Virus record (IMG/VR): IMGVR_UViG_3300031766_000023
Location: 1 to 38,964 of that record
DNA from: a virus
Length of the DNA stretch: 38,964 nt
Strand: one strand, 5' to 3'
Under the pieces are notes generated by a model. The model ran no database searches and was not told where the DNA came from. It saw only the letters and a list, made by a program, of their open reading frames with translations. The translations under genes were made by a program, and so were the position numbers. This document shows positions 24,781-32,746 of this stretch, piece after piece (the first letter of the stretch is position 1; each line of letters begins with the position of its first letter).

Positions 24781-25329
24781 ATGACAAAAAAATTAGAAGA
24801 AGAATTTAATTTACCTTCAATAGAAGATTTAATGCCTAATATTCCTGAGCAAGAAGTAGAACCAGAAGAACCAACTACAGAAGACGCACAAAAGGAAATA
24901 GTTAAGTATAAAGATGATCTTAGTATAGCCGAACGTGCCGACGCAGCACTTCCAATGGTAACAGGAATGGAAGAGCTTGACAGAGAAATGGATGCATATG
25001 CTACAAAGGCTATGGCAACTTTTGATGATTTAGTAGATTTAGGTAGAAATGTAGAAGATAGACACGCTGCACCAATATTTGATAGTGCAAGTAAGATGCT
25101 TGCGGCCGCATTACAGGCCAAACAAGCTAAAATGGACAAAAAAATGAAAATGATTGAACTACAAATGCGTCAACAACGAATACAGCAAGAAGAAAAGAAA
25201 ACAGATGCATATGTTAAAGATAAATTAGGCACAGATGATGAAACGGAAGAAGTTTCAGGTCGTATCATTGGAGATAGGTCAGAATTGTTAGCCGAAATTA
25301 TGAATAAAATGAAGAACGATGATAAATAG
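24781..25329 (+). CDS. 16: Terminase small subunit (gp16-like)
   Basis: 182 residues. Acidic N-terminus (EFNLPSIEDLMPNIPEQEVEPEEPTTEDAQ), a central helical region FDDLVDLGRNVEDRHAAPIFDSASKMLAAALQAKQAKMDKKMKMIELQMRQQRIQQEEKK, and a C-terminal RIIGDRSELLAEIMNKMK. This is the pattern of small terminases of marine T4-like phages, which form rings that regulate the packaging motor. The large subunit is two genes downstream at 26794. It has its own late promoter. Confidence 0.78.
   Translation: MTKKLEEEFNLPSIEDLMPNIPEQEVEPEEPTTEDAQKEIVKYKDDLSIAERADAALPMVTGMEELDREMDAYATKAMATFDDLVDLGRNVEDRHAAPIFDSASKMLAAALQAKQAKMDKKMKMIELQMRQQRIQQEEKKTDAYVKDKLGTDDETEEVSGRIIGDRSELLAEIMNKMKNDDK
25322..25328 (+). promoter_or_regulatory. 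T4-type late promoter ATAAATA overlapping gp16 stop
   Basis: TGATAAATAGTATTATGG overlaps the stop codon of gp16 (TAG at 25327-25329). Start of the next gene is 20 nt downstream; predicted start about 25334. Confidence 0.8.
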
Positions 25330-25347
25330 TATTATGGAGAAGACGTT

Positions 25348-25803
25348 ATGAAATCATTTACACAATATCTAGCAGAATCAGATAAAACTTGGAATTTCTG
25401 CATTAAAACAGTTCATCAATTAACTGATGAGCAATGTGATCGCATAGAGAACCACTTGATGAAATATGACTCTAAAGGACTTAGTGGTGAGAAGAAAACC
25501 ATACTACAAAGCACACCAAGAGACTTTCCTAAACATAAAGGCTATGAAGTATATATGTATGAATTTTCAACAGACAGAATAGCAACAGCAAGCCAAATTC
25601 AAAATGAAATTGGAAATATGTTAGGATTAAGAGATGGTGTTTTAAAAGTAAAAGGCGATGGCGAAACAGATGTTGATGAAAAAGAAGAACACTTTGAACC
25701 AGAAGAAGTTCCAGCAGATGACATGTCAGGTGACAAGTATAACGCTTCATTAATTAAAGAATTGTTAAAGTTACGTAAAGAAAAGGAAAAAGGCAATGAG
25801 TGA
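25348..25803 (+). CDS. Unknown virion-cluster protein (MKSFTQYLAE start)
   Basis: 151 residues with GGAGAAG ribosome binding site. The start MKSFTQYLAE is a short motif that opens several virion-cluster proteins in T4-like marine phages; its function is unknown to me. The middle contains WNFCIKTVHQLTDEQCDRIENHLMKYDSKGLSGEKKTILQSTPRDFPKHKGYEVYMYEF, which resembles a small alpha/beta domain. The C-terminus is acidic (DGETDVDEKEEHFEPEEVPADD) and ends in a basic helix. It overlaps the following acidic gene by 8 nt and lies between small and large terminase genes, so it may be a capsid, scaffold or packaging factor. Confidence 0.65.
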   Translation: MKSFTQYLAESDKTWNFCIKTVHQLTDEQCDRIENHLMKYDSKGLSGEKKTILQSTPRDFPKHKGYEVYMYEFSTDRIATASQIQNEIGNMLGLRDGVLKVKGDGETDVDEKEEHFEPEEVPADDMSGDKYNASLIKELLKLRKEKEKGNE

Positions 25804-26716
25804 ATTAGAGAGAATATTAAAACTTGCTGGTAGCCAAGCAAAGGTCGAAACACCAAGCCCGGCTCCTGAAGCAACACAAAGAGAAATGAAACCAGTGGCA
25901 CAAGAAGCAGTTGGTGAATTTGCAGAACCAATTTATGATTTAATTGATATGCATTTTGAAGGCGATTGTCAACCAGTATTTGACGATTTAGTTCGTTATT
26001 TAAGTGGCGATCAAATTGAAGATTTTGTTGCAGACTTTAGACGCAACCATGATTTAAATGACATGGACGATGACATGGACGAAGCACAACAACTAAATGC
26101 ATCAGACTACAGTTGTGAAGACTGTGGCGACACAATGCATCAACCAACTACAGATTGTGGACATGATTGTGATGATGAAACAGGTAGCTGGTGGAAAGAC
26201 AAAGACGGCAACGGCGTTCCAGATTCATTAGAAGAAGCTCCAAACGAAGGCAATGAATTCTCAGGCGAGTTAGCTAAGGCTAAAGCAGCTGGCAAAAAAG
26301 AATTTGAAGTTGACGGCAAAAAATACAAAGTAGAATCTGAAGAAGCAGATACTGACGCAGAAGAGCTTGAAGAAGAAGTTGAAGAAGTTGAAGAGCTTGA
26401 AGAAGTAGCAGTAGCTGAAGACGATAAAGAAGAATTAGAAGAGTCTCCAACAATGGATACTACACAATTAGTTAACATGATGAAAAACGCAGGTTTATCA
26501 GAAGAAGCAATTAATGAAAAATTAAACGAATGGGCAAATAGTGGAGATCACGTAAATGGCGATCCAGAAGTAATTGGCGAGCCATATGAAAACTTTGCAC
26601 AAAGCGTTAATACAAGTTTGAAGCGTTATTTAGACGCAGAAGACATGAAAGTAGGACTAAAAGAGCATACAGTAGAAGAGCTCAAAGAAGCCTACAAAGC
26701 AAAAAAAGAACAATAA
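25796..26716 (+). CDS. Acidic virion-cluster protein with Cys cluster
   Basis: 306 residues, very rich in Asp and Glu. Near residues 101-125 lie Cys pairs in CEDCGDTMHQPTTDCGHDC, a possible zinc site. A KDKDGNGVPDSLEE loop (residues 133-146) resembles an EF-hand or dockerin calcium site. There is then a FSGELAKAKAAGKKEFEVDGKKYKV segment followed by about 35 nearly uninterrupted acidic residues (about 181-220), and an acidic helical C-terminus. No known family named. Highly charged helical proteins of this kind can act as head scaffolds or internal proteins; that is inference from position beside terminase. It is followed by a terminator. Confidence 0.65.
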   Translation: MSELERILKLAGSQAKVETPSPAPEATQREMKPVAQEAVGEFAEPIYDLIDMHFEGDCQPVFDDLVRYLSGDQIEDFVADFRRNHDLNDMDDDMDEAQQLNASDYSCEDCGDTMHQPTTDCGHDCDDETGSWWKDKDGNGVPDSLEEAPNEGNEFSGELAKAKAAGKKEFEVDGKKYKVESEEADTDAEELEEEVEEVEELEEVAVAEDDKEELEESPTMDTTQLVNMMKNAGLSEEAINEKLNEWANSGDHVNGDPEVIGEPYENFAQSVNTSLKRYLDAEDMKVGLKEHTVEELKEAYKAKKEQ

Positions 26717-26743
26717 AAGTTAACCTCCCCCCGGTAAAAGCAG

Positions 26744-26776
26744 AACGGTTTAGTTTTAATTAACTAAGCCGTTTTT
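26744..26776 (+). terminator. Terminator before large terminase gene
   Basis: A 12-bp stem with one G-U pair (26744-26755 with 26762-26773) and a six-base T/A loop, followed by TTTCTTT. The large terminase promoter begins 6 nt further on. Confidence 0.88.
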
Positions 26777-26781
26777 CTTTA

Positions 26782-26788
26782 CTAAATA
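26782..26788 (+). promoter_or_regulatory. Late promoter CTAAATA giving a leaderless mRNA
   Basis: ACTAAATACTAGTATG keeps the T4 late core and its CTA extension. The last A of the core (26788) is exactly six bases before the A of the ATG (26794), so the T4-type start site falls on the start codon. Confidence 0.7.
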
Positions 26789-26793
26789 CTAGT

Positions 26794-28356
26794 ATGAGCA
26801 CAGCAGATACTAAATTAACTAAAACCCCATACAAAAAAGAAAAGTTTACAGAAGAACAACTGTTGGATCTGGCCAGATGTGCAGAAGATCCAAAATTCTT
26901 TATGATAAACTATTGTTGGATTCAACATCCAACAAAAGGTCGTGTAAAATTTGATTTATTTGATTATCAAAAAGAACTTGTAGACTGTTATCACAAAAAT
27001 AGATACAGTATTGCATTAGTAAGCAGACAGATGGGTAAATCAACAGCAGCAGCAGGATATCTATTATGGTATGCTATGTTTGTCCCTGATCAAACTATTC
27101 TTATTGCAGCACACAAATATTCAGGTGCTAGTGAAATTATGCAACGTATACGTTTTGCATACGAAACACTTCCAGACTTTATACGTGCTGGTGTAACAAG
27201 CTATAACAAAGGTAGTTTAGAGTTTGATAACGGTTCACGTATTATTGCACAATCAACAACAGAAAATACTGGACGTGGTTTAAGTATATCGTTAGCATAC
27301 TTAGACGAATTTGCATTTGTGCGTCCTAACATAGCCAAAGAATTTTGGACAGCACTATCACCTACATTATCAACTGGTGGTAAATGTATTATTACAAGCA
27401 CACCAAATCAGGATGATGACCAATTTGCACAAATTTATAGAGAGGCTGCTAAAGCACAAGATGAATTTGGTAACGACACAGATAATGGATTGGGATTAAA
27501 TGGATTCAAAGCCTTTAATGCTGATTGGAAATACCACCCAGATAGGGATGAAGAATGGGCAGAAGAAGAACGTAATAAAATTGGCGAAGAACGTTTTAGA
27601 CGTGAACACTTAAATGAGTTTATTGCATTTGATGAAACACTAATTGACAGTATTAAACTATCTTTAATGGAAACAAAACAACCTTTTGCTAAAATGGGAC
27701 AAGTGCGTTGGTATAGGCCAATACGCAAAGATAAAATATACATGTCAGCATTAGATCCTAGTTTGGGAACAGGTGGCGACTCTGCAGCAATACAAGTATA
27801 TGAAATGCCAGGAATGAAACAAGTAGCAGAATGGCAACATAATAAAACAACAGTGCAAGGCCAAATTAAAATATTACGTGAAATATTAATGTATATTGAA
27901 ACTGAAACAGATGGTGAAGCAGAACAATATTATAGTGTAGAGAATAACACACTAGGTGAAGCGGCTTTAGTTGTAATTTCAGAAACCGGCGAAGAATTTT
28001 TTCCAGGCACATTCCTTAGTGAAACAAAACGGCACGGCAATGCACGTAGGTTTAGAAAAGGATTTACTACAACACATAAAAGTAAACTTACAGCATGTAG
28101 TAAACTAAAACACTGGATAGAAACTGACAAATTAGAAATAGCAAGTCAAAACCTGTTGGGTGAACTTAAAGTTTTTATTGCACGTGGTAATAGTTATGCG
28201 GCAAAAGATGGCGAACATGATGATTTAGTTATGGCACTTATATTAATAGTGCGTATGGCACAAGAAATTGTTAACTATGAAGAATCAGCATTTGAATACT
28301 TGGTTGATGACGAAGATGATGATTTTATGCAGCCAATGCCATTTAGTATGTTGTAA
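26794..28356 (+). CDS. 17: Terminase large subunit (gp17-like)
   Basis: 520 residues, shorter than T4 gp17 (610). The ATPase domain has Walker A SRQMGKST (residues 77-84), Walker B SLAYLDEF (166-173, catalytic Glu172) and coupling motif TSTPN (201-205). The RNase-H-like nuclease domain shows Asp321 (SALDPSLGTGGD), Glu383 (SVENN) and Asp476-Asp477 (GEHDDL) in the order expected. It cuts concatemeric DNA and drives packaging into the head. No ribosome binding site precedes the ATG: the late promoter is so close that the mRNA should start at the ATG itself. The acidic C-terminus (DDEDDDFMQPMPF) is typical of this group. Confidence 0.97.
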   Translation: MSTADTKLTKTPYKKEKFTEEQLLDLARCAEDPKFFMINYCWIQHPTKGRVKFDLFDYQKELVDCYHKNRYSIALVSRQMGKSTAAAGYLLWYAMFVPDQTILIAAHKYSGASEIMQRIRFAYETLPDFIRAGVTSYNKGSLEFDNGSRIIAQSTTENTGRGLSISLAYLDEFAFVRPNIAKEFWTALSPTLSTGGKCIITSTPNQDDDQFAQIYREAAKAQDEFGNDTDNGLGLNGFKAFNADWKYHPDRDEEWAEEERNKIGEERFRREHLNEFIAFDETLIDSIKLSLMETKQPFAKMGQVRWYRPIRKDKIYMSALDPSLGTGGDSAAIQVYEMPGMKQVAEWQHNKTTVQGQIKILREILMYIETETDGEAEQYYSVENNTLGEAALVVISETGEEFFPGTFLSETKRHGNARRFRKGFTTTHKSKLTACSKLKHWIETDKLEIASQNLLGELKVFIARGNSYAAKDGEHDDLVMALILIVRMAQEIVNYEESAFEYLVDDEDDDFMQPMPFSML

Positions 28357-28372
28357 TTTTTTACGTTTTGGC

Positions 28373-28379
28373 ATAAATA
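28373..28379 (+). promoter_or_regulatory. T4-type late promoter ATAAATA
   Basis: GCATAAATAGTATAAAG lies 19 nt before the next start codon, with an AAAGAGG ribosome site between; predicted start about 28385. Confidence 0.82.
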
Positions 28380-28397
28380 GTATAAAGAGGAATTACA

Positions 28398-29678
28398 ATG
28401 GACTCAGTTGCACAAGAAATATTTAATATTATAAAAGGCGCCAATTATGACGTAGTGCTTTTTACAGATGCTGGAGAAAAAACATTAGACTCATCAGCAG
28501 CAACAAGATTTTATGTCCAAGATCAGGATATAATGGTTTCATTACGTTCAGAAGATAACAAGTTAGAATTACTGGTTCAAGTAGGATCAGATTTTGACAT
28601 TAACGCAAATAAAACACTATTAAATAGTTTTAAGAGTGCAGTGCATAAACAAATGGGTGAATATACAGTGAAAAGATTTGATAAAAACATAGAACCAAAA
28701 GACTTCTCGCACCAAAGTGTTACAGAAGGATATAGCAAAGCATTTGGTGGCGTAAAAACAAGCTACATCCAAATGGAAAATGCAAGACTAATTATTAGAC
28801 ACAGTAAAGGTGTTAACGAAGAAAAGCGTGGAGCAAGAAGCAGAAATATACATAGTTTGTTTATTGAAAACGCAAATAAAGAGCAAACAAGATTCCCATA
28901 CAAATATATGGCAGGCGCTAAAGCTATGGCCATGCACGTTAACCATGGTGGAACATTTGAAGATGCTAAAGGCACAGGTATTATGAATATGTGTAAAGAA
29001 GCAACAGAAATGGCACAGTTCCTTACACATGTAAGAACAAACAAATTAGTTAACGAAGGCAATGCTAATGTAGTAGAAACAATAAAAGCACAGTTAAAAC
29101 AAATTAAAGAAACAGTTCGTGGTCTTCAAACTTTGAGAGGTTATAACAGCTTTGAATCAAAAGAAATAATTGAAAATGACGAAAAACCGGTTGACATATC
29201 CGATAAATTCTTATATAATACGTTTGAGAATGTAGATATGAATGATGTTCTATCTACAGTATCTCGTATATTTAACGAACGAGAGGGTAAAGATACTATG
29301 CATGATAAACTATTAAATGATACAATGGCTATAATCAAATCCGGTGATGATTTAAAATTGAATATTGATGCAAACGATCCAGATAACCCCAATAACGAAG
29401 ATCCAGTAAAATGGAGCGGAGGAATGGGCCCACTTGCTAAGTTAAGTGCAATGTTATCTTATATTGGTATGACAACTAAAAATGATTCATTATTTAATGT
29501 GCTAACGCAAATGAGTAATGATGTGCATGATATGAAAACCGATAATACAATGTTAGCGGCAAAAATTGCTAACTATTTGTATAAAAAAGGCTCAGCAAAA
29601 ACAATGGAAGTAGCTGTAAGCAGAGAAGAATCAATTACTGATTCGGTACTTGCAGAACTTCAAAAAAGAATTTCTTAA
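28398..29678 (+). CDS. Unknown late protein of 426 residues
   Basis: Clear late promoter and AGAGG ribosome binding site. No known family recognised. The N-terminal about 110 residues (DSVAQEIFNIIKGANYDVVLFTDAGEKTLDSSAATRFYVQDQDIMVSLRSED) look like a small alpha/beta domain. A central KTSYIQMENARLIIRHSKGVNEEKRGARSRNIHSLFIENANKEQTRFPYKYMAGAKAMAMHVNHGGTF segment is basic and well ordered. The C-terminal half is helical and ends in an EESITDSVLAELQKRIS tail. It lies between the large terminase and gp32 and ends in a dyad sequence. A virion or packaging-related role is likely from the promoter type, but function is not known. Confidence 0.7.
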   Translation: MDSVAQEIFNIIKGANYDVVLFTDAGEKTLDSSAATRFYVQDQDIMVSLRSEDNKLELLVQVGSDFDINANKTLLNSFKSAVHKQMGEYTVKRFDKNIEPKDFSHQSVTEGYSKAFGGVKTSYIQMENARLIIRHSKGVNEEKRGARSRNIHSLFIENANKEQTRFPYKYMAGAKAMAMHVNHGGTFEDAKGTGIMNMCKEATEMAQFLTHVRTNKLVNEGNANVVETIKAQLKQIKETVRGLQTLRGYNSFESKEIIENDEKPVDISDKFLYNTFENVDMNDVLSTVSRIFNEREGKDTMHDKLLNDTMAIIKSGDDLKLNIDANDPDNPNNEDPVKWSGGMGPLAKLSAMLSYIGMTTKNDSLFNVLTQMSNDVHDMKTDNTMLAAKIANYLYKKGSAKTMEVAVSREESITDSVLAELQKRIS

Positions 29679-29691
29679 TTTATTAAGAAAT

Positions 29692-29711
29692 AGTGCTTGA
29701 CAGTAAGCACT
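29692..29711 (+). promoter_or_regulatory. Dyad overlapping the -35 box of the gp32 promoter
   Basis: AGTGCTT (29692-29698) and AAGCACT (29705-29711) form a perfect 7-bp inverted repeat with the -35 box TTGACA at its centre. Such placement is typical of operator sites that would block RNA polymerase. No regulator is identified. Confidence 0.5.
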
Positions 29712-29725
29712 TAAAGTAGTATACT
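29697..29725 (+). promoter_or_regulatory. Sigma70-type promoter for gp32
   Basis: TTGACA (29697-29702), 17 bp, TATACT (29720-29725), with the palindromic extension TATACTGTATA. It yields a leader of about 88 nt before gp32. Confidence 0.9.
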
Positions 29726-29780
29726 GTATAGGCTAACAAAGGCAAAACAACTGTATGCAATGATTGTATACTTTATAAAA

Positions 29781-29810
29781 CTAATAAAGGCTAACATAGG
29801 CTAACAAAGG
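29781..29810 (+). repeat. Three tandem 10-bp repeats in gp32 leader
   Basis: CTAATAAAGG, CTAACATAGG and CTAACAAAGG lie in tandem just before the gp32 start; a separate GGCTAACAAAGG copy is at 29731-29742. The last copy supplies the ribosome binding site. Repeated, little-structured sequence here resembles the operator used by T4 gp32 to repress its own translation. Confidence 0.6.
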
Positions 29811-29819
29811 AGAAATACT

Positions 29820-30830
29820 ATGGCAACACTAGCAGAAATACGTGCTAAATTACAAGCACAAGACTCACGCCCAAGCGGCGGGTCACAAACAGGCGATAAC
29901 GCCATCTTTGCACATTGGAACATCGCAGAAGGTTCAAGTGCAACATTAAGATTCCTACCAGACGCAGACGAAAGCAATACGTTCTTTTGGAAAGAACGTC
30001 AAATGATTCGTTTGAGTTTTCCAGGAGTCAAAGGCCAAGACGAGAACAAACCAGTAATGGTTCAAGTTCCTTGTGTTGAAATGTGGGGCGAGCAATGTCC
30101 TGTTCACGCAGAGATTCGTCCTTGGTTTAAAGATCCAGCTTTAGAAGATACTGCACGTAAGTATTGGAAAAAGCGTAGTTATATCTTTCAAGGTTTTGTT
30201 ACACAAAACGATTCACCAGAAGATAACATCCCTGAAAATCCAATTCGTAGGTTTGTTATTTCACCTCAAATTTATAAAATCATTAGTTCAGCATTAATGG
30301 ATCCGGAGTTTGAAGAAATTCCTACAGACTATGAAGCTGGCACTGATTTTAAAGTGGTTAAATCTAGCAAAGGCGGATATGCTGATTATAGCACATCTAA
30401 CTGGAGCAGACGTTCACGTGGTTTAGACCAAACAGAACGTGATGCAATTGCAGCCAATGGATTATATAATCTAAATGACTTCTTACCAAAGAAGCCAGAC
30501 GCAGATCACTTAAATGCTATCTTTGAGATGTTTGAAGCAAGTGTAAATGGTGAACTTTATGATGTAGACCGTTTTGGATCGTTTTATCGTCCATACGGTG
30601 TAGATGCACCTACAGGTGCACCTAAAGTAACACCAGCACCAGCTGAACAAGTTGCGGCACCAGTTACAGCAGCGGCACCAGTTGCAGAAGCGGCTCCGGC
30701 AGCTCCAGTGGCACCAGTTGCTCCTGTTACACCTCCACCAGCACCAGCACCAGCTCCGGCTCCTGCTGCAGACAGTGGAACGGCACCGAGTGCAGAAGAC
30801 ATCCTAGCAGCGATTCGTAATCGTAAGTAA
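29820..30830 (+). CDS. 32: Single-stranded DNA-binding protein (gp32-like)
   Basis: 336 residues. The N-terminal basic helix (MATLAEIRAKLQAQDSR) matches the cooperativity region of gp32. The core contains HWNIAEGSSATLRFLPD, FFWKERQMIRLSFPG, then Cys85, Cys93 and His96 (VPCVEMWGEQCPVH) in the place of the zinc site, IFQGFVTQND and NPIRRFVISPQIYKII. The Ala/Pro-rich linker (about residues 262-322) is unusually long and is followed by SAEDILAAIRNRK; this ends basic instead of with the acidic tail of T4 gp32. It coats ssDNA in replication, recombination and repair. A dedicated sigma70 promoter, a dyad at the -35 box and leader repeats suggest tight control. Confidence 0.93.
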   Translation: MATLAEIRAKLQAQDSRPSGGSQTGDNAIFAHWNIAEGSSATLRFLPDADESNTFFWKERQMIRLSFPGVKGQDENKPVMVQVPCVEMWGEQCPVHAEIRPWFKDPALEDTARKYWKKRSYIFQGFVTQNDSPEDNIPENPIRRFVISPQIYKIISSALMDPEFEEIPTDYEAGTDFKVVKSSKGGYADYSTSNWSRRSRGLDQTERDAIAANGLYNLNDFLPKKPDADHLNAIFEMFEASVNGELYDVDRFGSFYRPYGVDAPTGAPKVTPAPAEQVAAPVTAAAPVAEAAPAAPVAPVAPVTPPPAPAPAPAPAADSGTAPSAEDILAAIRNRK

Positions 30831-30836
30831 ATAACA

Positions 30837-30868
30837 AAACTTGGGCATGCACAAGCATGTCCAAGTTT
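30837..30868 (+). terminator. Hairpin between gp32 and uvsX
   Basis: A 14-bp stem with one G-U pair (30837-30850 with 30855-30868) and an ACAA loop, but only TTTCTT after it. It probably attenuates gp32 transcription while letting a fraction continue into uvsX, for which no separate promoter is visible. Confidence 0.7.
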
Positions 30869-30886
30869 CTTAGATTGGAGATATAA

Positions 30887-31987
30887 ATGGCAAAACCTTT
30901 TGACGTAAGCAAATTCCGTAAAAGTATTACTAAATCTGTTCCAGGTTTAAGTGTTGGTTTTAACGATCCAGACACATGGATTTCAACAGGTAATTACACA
31001 CTGAACAAATTGATCAGTAATGATTTTAACAAAGGTGTTCCTTTGGGTAAAGTTACTGTTCTTGCAGGAGAATCAGGTGCAGGTAAAAGTTATATAGCGG
31101 CAGGAAACGTAGTAAAAGCAGCACAAGACCAAGGTATTTTTGTTGTCTTAATTGATAGTGAAAATGCACTTGATGAAAAATGGCTACATGCATTAGATGT
31201 AGATACAGCAGAAGATAAACTTCTAAAACTTAACATGAGTATGATTGATGATGTTGCACGAACAGTAAGTGACTTCATGAAAGATTACAAAGCAGAATAC
31301 ACCGACAAAGACAAGGACGAACGTCCTAAAGTATTGTTTGTTGTGGATTCGCTAGGCATGTTACTTACTCCTACTGATGTAGATCAGTTCCAAAAAGGCG
31401 ATATGAAGGGTGACATGGGTCGTAAGCCTAAGGCTCTAACTGCATTAGTAAGAAATACAGTAAACATGTTTGGCGAGTTCAATGTTGGTATGTTATGCAC
31501 AAATCATACATACGCATCGCAAGATATGTTTGATCCAGATGATAAAATATCTGGTGGACAAGGCTTTATCTATGCAAGTAGTATTGTTATTGCAATGCGT
31601 AAACTTAAACTAAAAGTAGACGCAGATGGAAATAAAACATCACAAGTTCATGGTATTAGAGCGGCGTGTAAAGTAATGAAAACACGTTATTCTAAACCAT
31701 TTGAAAGTGTGCAAGTTGAAATTCCATATGAAACAGGAATGAGTCCACACAGTGGATTAACAGATTTCTTTGAAGGCAAAGGTGCATTAAAGAAAACTGG
31801 TAATAGGCTTGAGTATACAAGTCCTGTAACTGGAGAAGTAATAACACAATTTCGTAAAGCATGGGAACATAACACAGATGGATGTTTAGATACTATTATG
31901 AATGAATGGGAAAAACAACCAGATGCTATTAAAGACCATGACGGCGACAACGATGATACCCAGGAGGTAGTTAATGAATCTGAGTGA
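30887..31987 (+). CDS. uvsX: UvsX recombinase (RecA-like)
   Basis: 366 residues. Walker A GESGAGKS (61-68), Walker B VLFVVDS (Asp154), and the RecA-type SENALDEKWLHALDVD and CTNHTYASQDMFDPDDKISGGQGFIYASSIVIAMRK segments show a UvsX-type strand-exchange ATPase. Length is near T4 UvsX (391). The C-terminus is acidic (DHDGDNDDTQEVVNESE). It pairs homologous DNA in recombination-dependent replication with gp32 and UvsY, both encoded beside it. A ribosome site AGGAGG for the next gene lies inside its last codons. Confidence 0.95.
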   Translation: MAKPFDVSKFRKSITKSVPGLSVGFNDPDTWISTGNYTLNKLISNDFNKGVPLGKVTVLAGESGAGKSYIAAGNVVKAAQDQGIFVVLIDSENALDEKWLHALDVDTAEDKLLKLNMSMIDDVARTVSDFMKDYKAEYTDKDKDERPKVLFVVDSLGMLLTPTDVDQFQKGDMKGDMGRKPKALTALVRNTVNMFGEFNVGMLCTNHTYASQDMFDPDDKISGGQGFIYASSIVIAMRKLKLKVDADGNKTSQVHGIRAACKVMKTRYSKPFESVQVEIPYETGMSPHSGLTDFFEGKGALKKTGNRLEYTSPVTGEVITQFRKAWEHNTDGCLDTIMNEWEKQPDAIKDHDGDNDDTQEVVNESE

Positions 31988-32240
31988 TAACGATTTAGAG
32001 TTATTTTTACAGATATTTGATAAGGCAATTGCACATATACCTGATAAAGCTAAAGAAAAATTTTCTGAAGACTTTATTTTTACACTAGATGATTATGGTG
32101 TAGATTTGAAAAGGCATGCAATTGAAATAGGTGATCATGATGAACACTTAGATGAAGCACTTGCAGATCATTTTGAAGTTAATGAAGACCATGATTCTGA
32201 TGAAGAATATGCAGAAGAATATTGGGAAGAAGACGAATAA
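31974..32240 (+). CDS. Small acidic protein between uvsX and uvsY
   Basis: 88 residues, overlapping uvsX by 14 nt, with a strong AGGAGG ribosome site, so it is clearly translated. It is unrecognised. The first 55 residues form mixed helices (NLSDNDLELFLQIFDKAIAHIPDKAKEKF) and the C-terminus is extremely acidic (DHDSDEEYAEEYWEEDE). It ends in TAATG with uvsY, making a three-gene coupled set uvsX-this-uvsY. A role in recombination, perhaps by mimicking DNA or modulating UvsX or UvsY, is possible from position only. Confidence 0.8.
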   Translation: MNLSDNDLELFLQIFDKAIAHIPDKAKEKFSEDFIFTLDDYGVDLKRHAIEIGDHDEHLDEALADHFEVNEDHDSDEEYAEEYWEEDE

Positions 32241-32698
32241 TGAGTGACTGGTATCGTAGAGTTTCAGGTAACATGGGAGAGATAGTTAACGCTATCTCTC
32301 ACTATGAAAAAGAAATAGATCAAGCAAAGTTTGAATGTAGTATGAAAGGTGTTTTAGAAAAGCAGAGTAGAGATATGCCTGGTATTGTAGAACATAGATT
32401 TAATCAATTACAAGAAGTAGAAGCGATACTAGAACACTTAAACACAGAAATGCGTAAATTACGTAGTCAAACATTTAGAAAGTTTTTAGAAAACTACAAC
32501 AAGGCATTAAGTAGCCGTGATGCAGAAAAATATGTAGACGGAGAAGCACCAGTTGTGGATTTACAATATCTCATTAACGAATTTAGTTTAGTGAGAAACA
32601 AATATATTGGTATAATCAAAGCATTAGAGGCCAAGCAGTTTCAAATCAATAACGTAGTTAAACTACGTGCCGCAGGATTAGAAGATATATCACTCTGA
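32240..32698 (+). CDS. uvsY: UvsY recombination mediator
   Basis: 152 residues. The start is taken as the ATG at 32240 (MSDWYRRVSGN) in TAATG overlap with the upstream stop; a longer reading from TTG at 32222 would add MGRRRI and is unlikely. It is helical with EIVNAISHYEKEIDQAKFECSMKGVLEKQSRDMPGIVEHRFNQLQEVEAILEHLNTEMRKLRS, as in UvsY (T4 137 residues), which loads UvsX onto gp32-covered ssDNA. Adjacency to uvsX and gp32 supports the call. Confidence 0.88.
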   Translation: MSDWYRRVSGNMGEIVNAISHYEKEIDQAKFECSMKGVLEKQSRDMPGIVEHRFNQLQEVEAILEHLNTEMRKLRSQTFRKFLENYNKALSSRDAEKYVDGEAPVVDLQYLINEFSLVRNKYIGIIKALEAKQFQINNVVKLRAAGLEDISL

Positions 32699-32704
32699 TA
32701 AATA
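32698..32704 (+). promoter_or_regulatory. T4-type late promoter ATAAATA on uvsY stop
   Basis: TGATAAATAATACTGAG begins on the last base of the uvsY TGA stop. It lies 43 nt before the oxygenase-like gene. Predicted start about 32710. Confidence 0.75.
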
Positions 32705-32746
32705 ATACTGAGCACAATGATGTGTTACTAAACTCAAGAGTAATAA

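Noticed and set aside
26140-26478. Serine-rich minus-strand frame of 112 codons
   Set aside because: Mirror of the acidic GAA/GAG run in the gene at 25796.
30880-30887. ATATAAATGG before uvsX as a late promoter
   Set aside because: It lacks the final TA of the core and overlaps the start codon; not the same element.
32222-32239. Longer uvsY reading from TTG
   Set aside because: The ATG at 32240 forms a TAATG overlap with the upstream stop and begins the conserved sequence.
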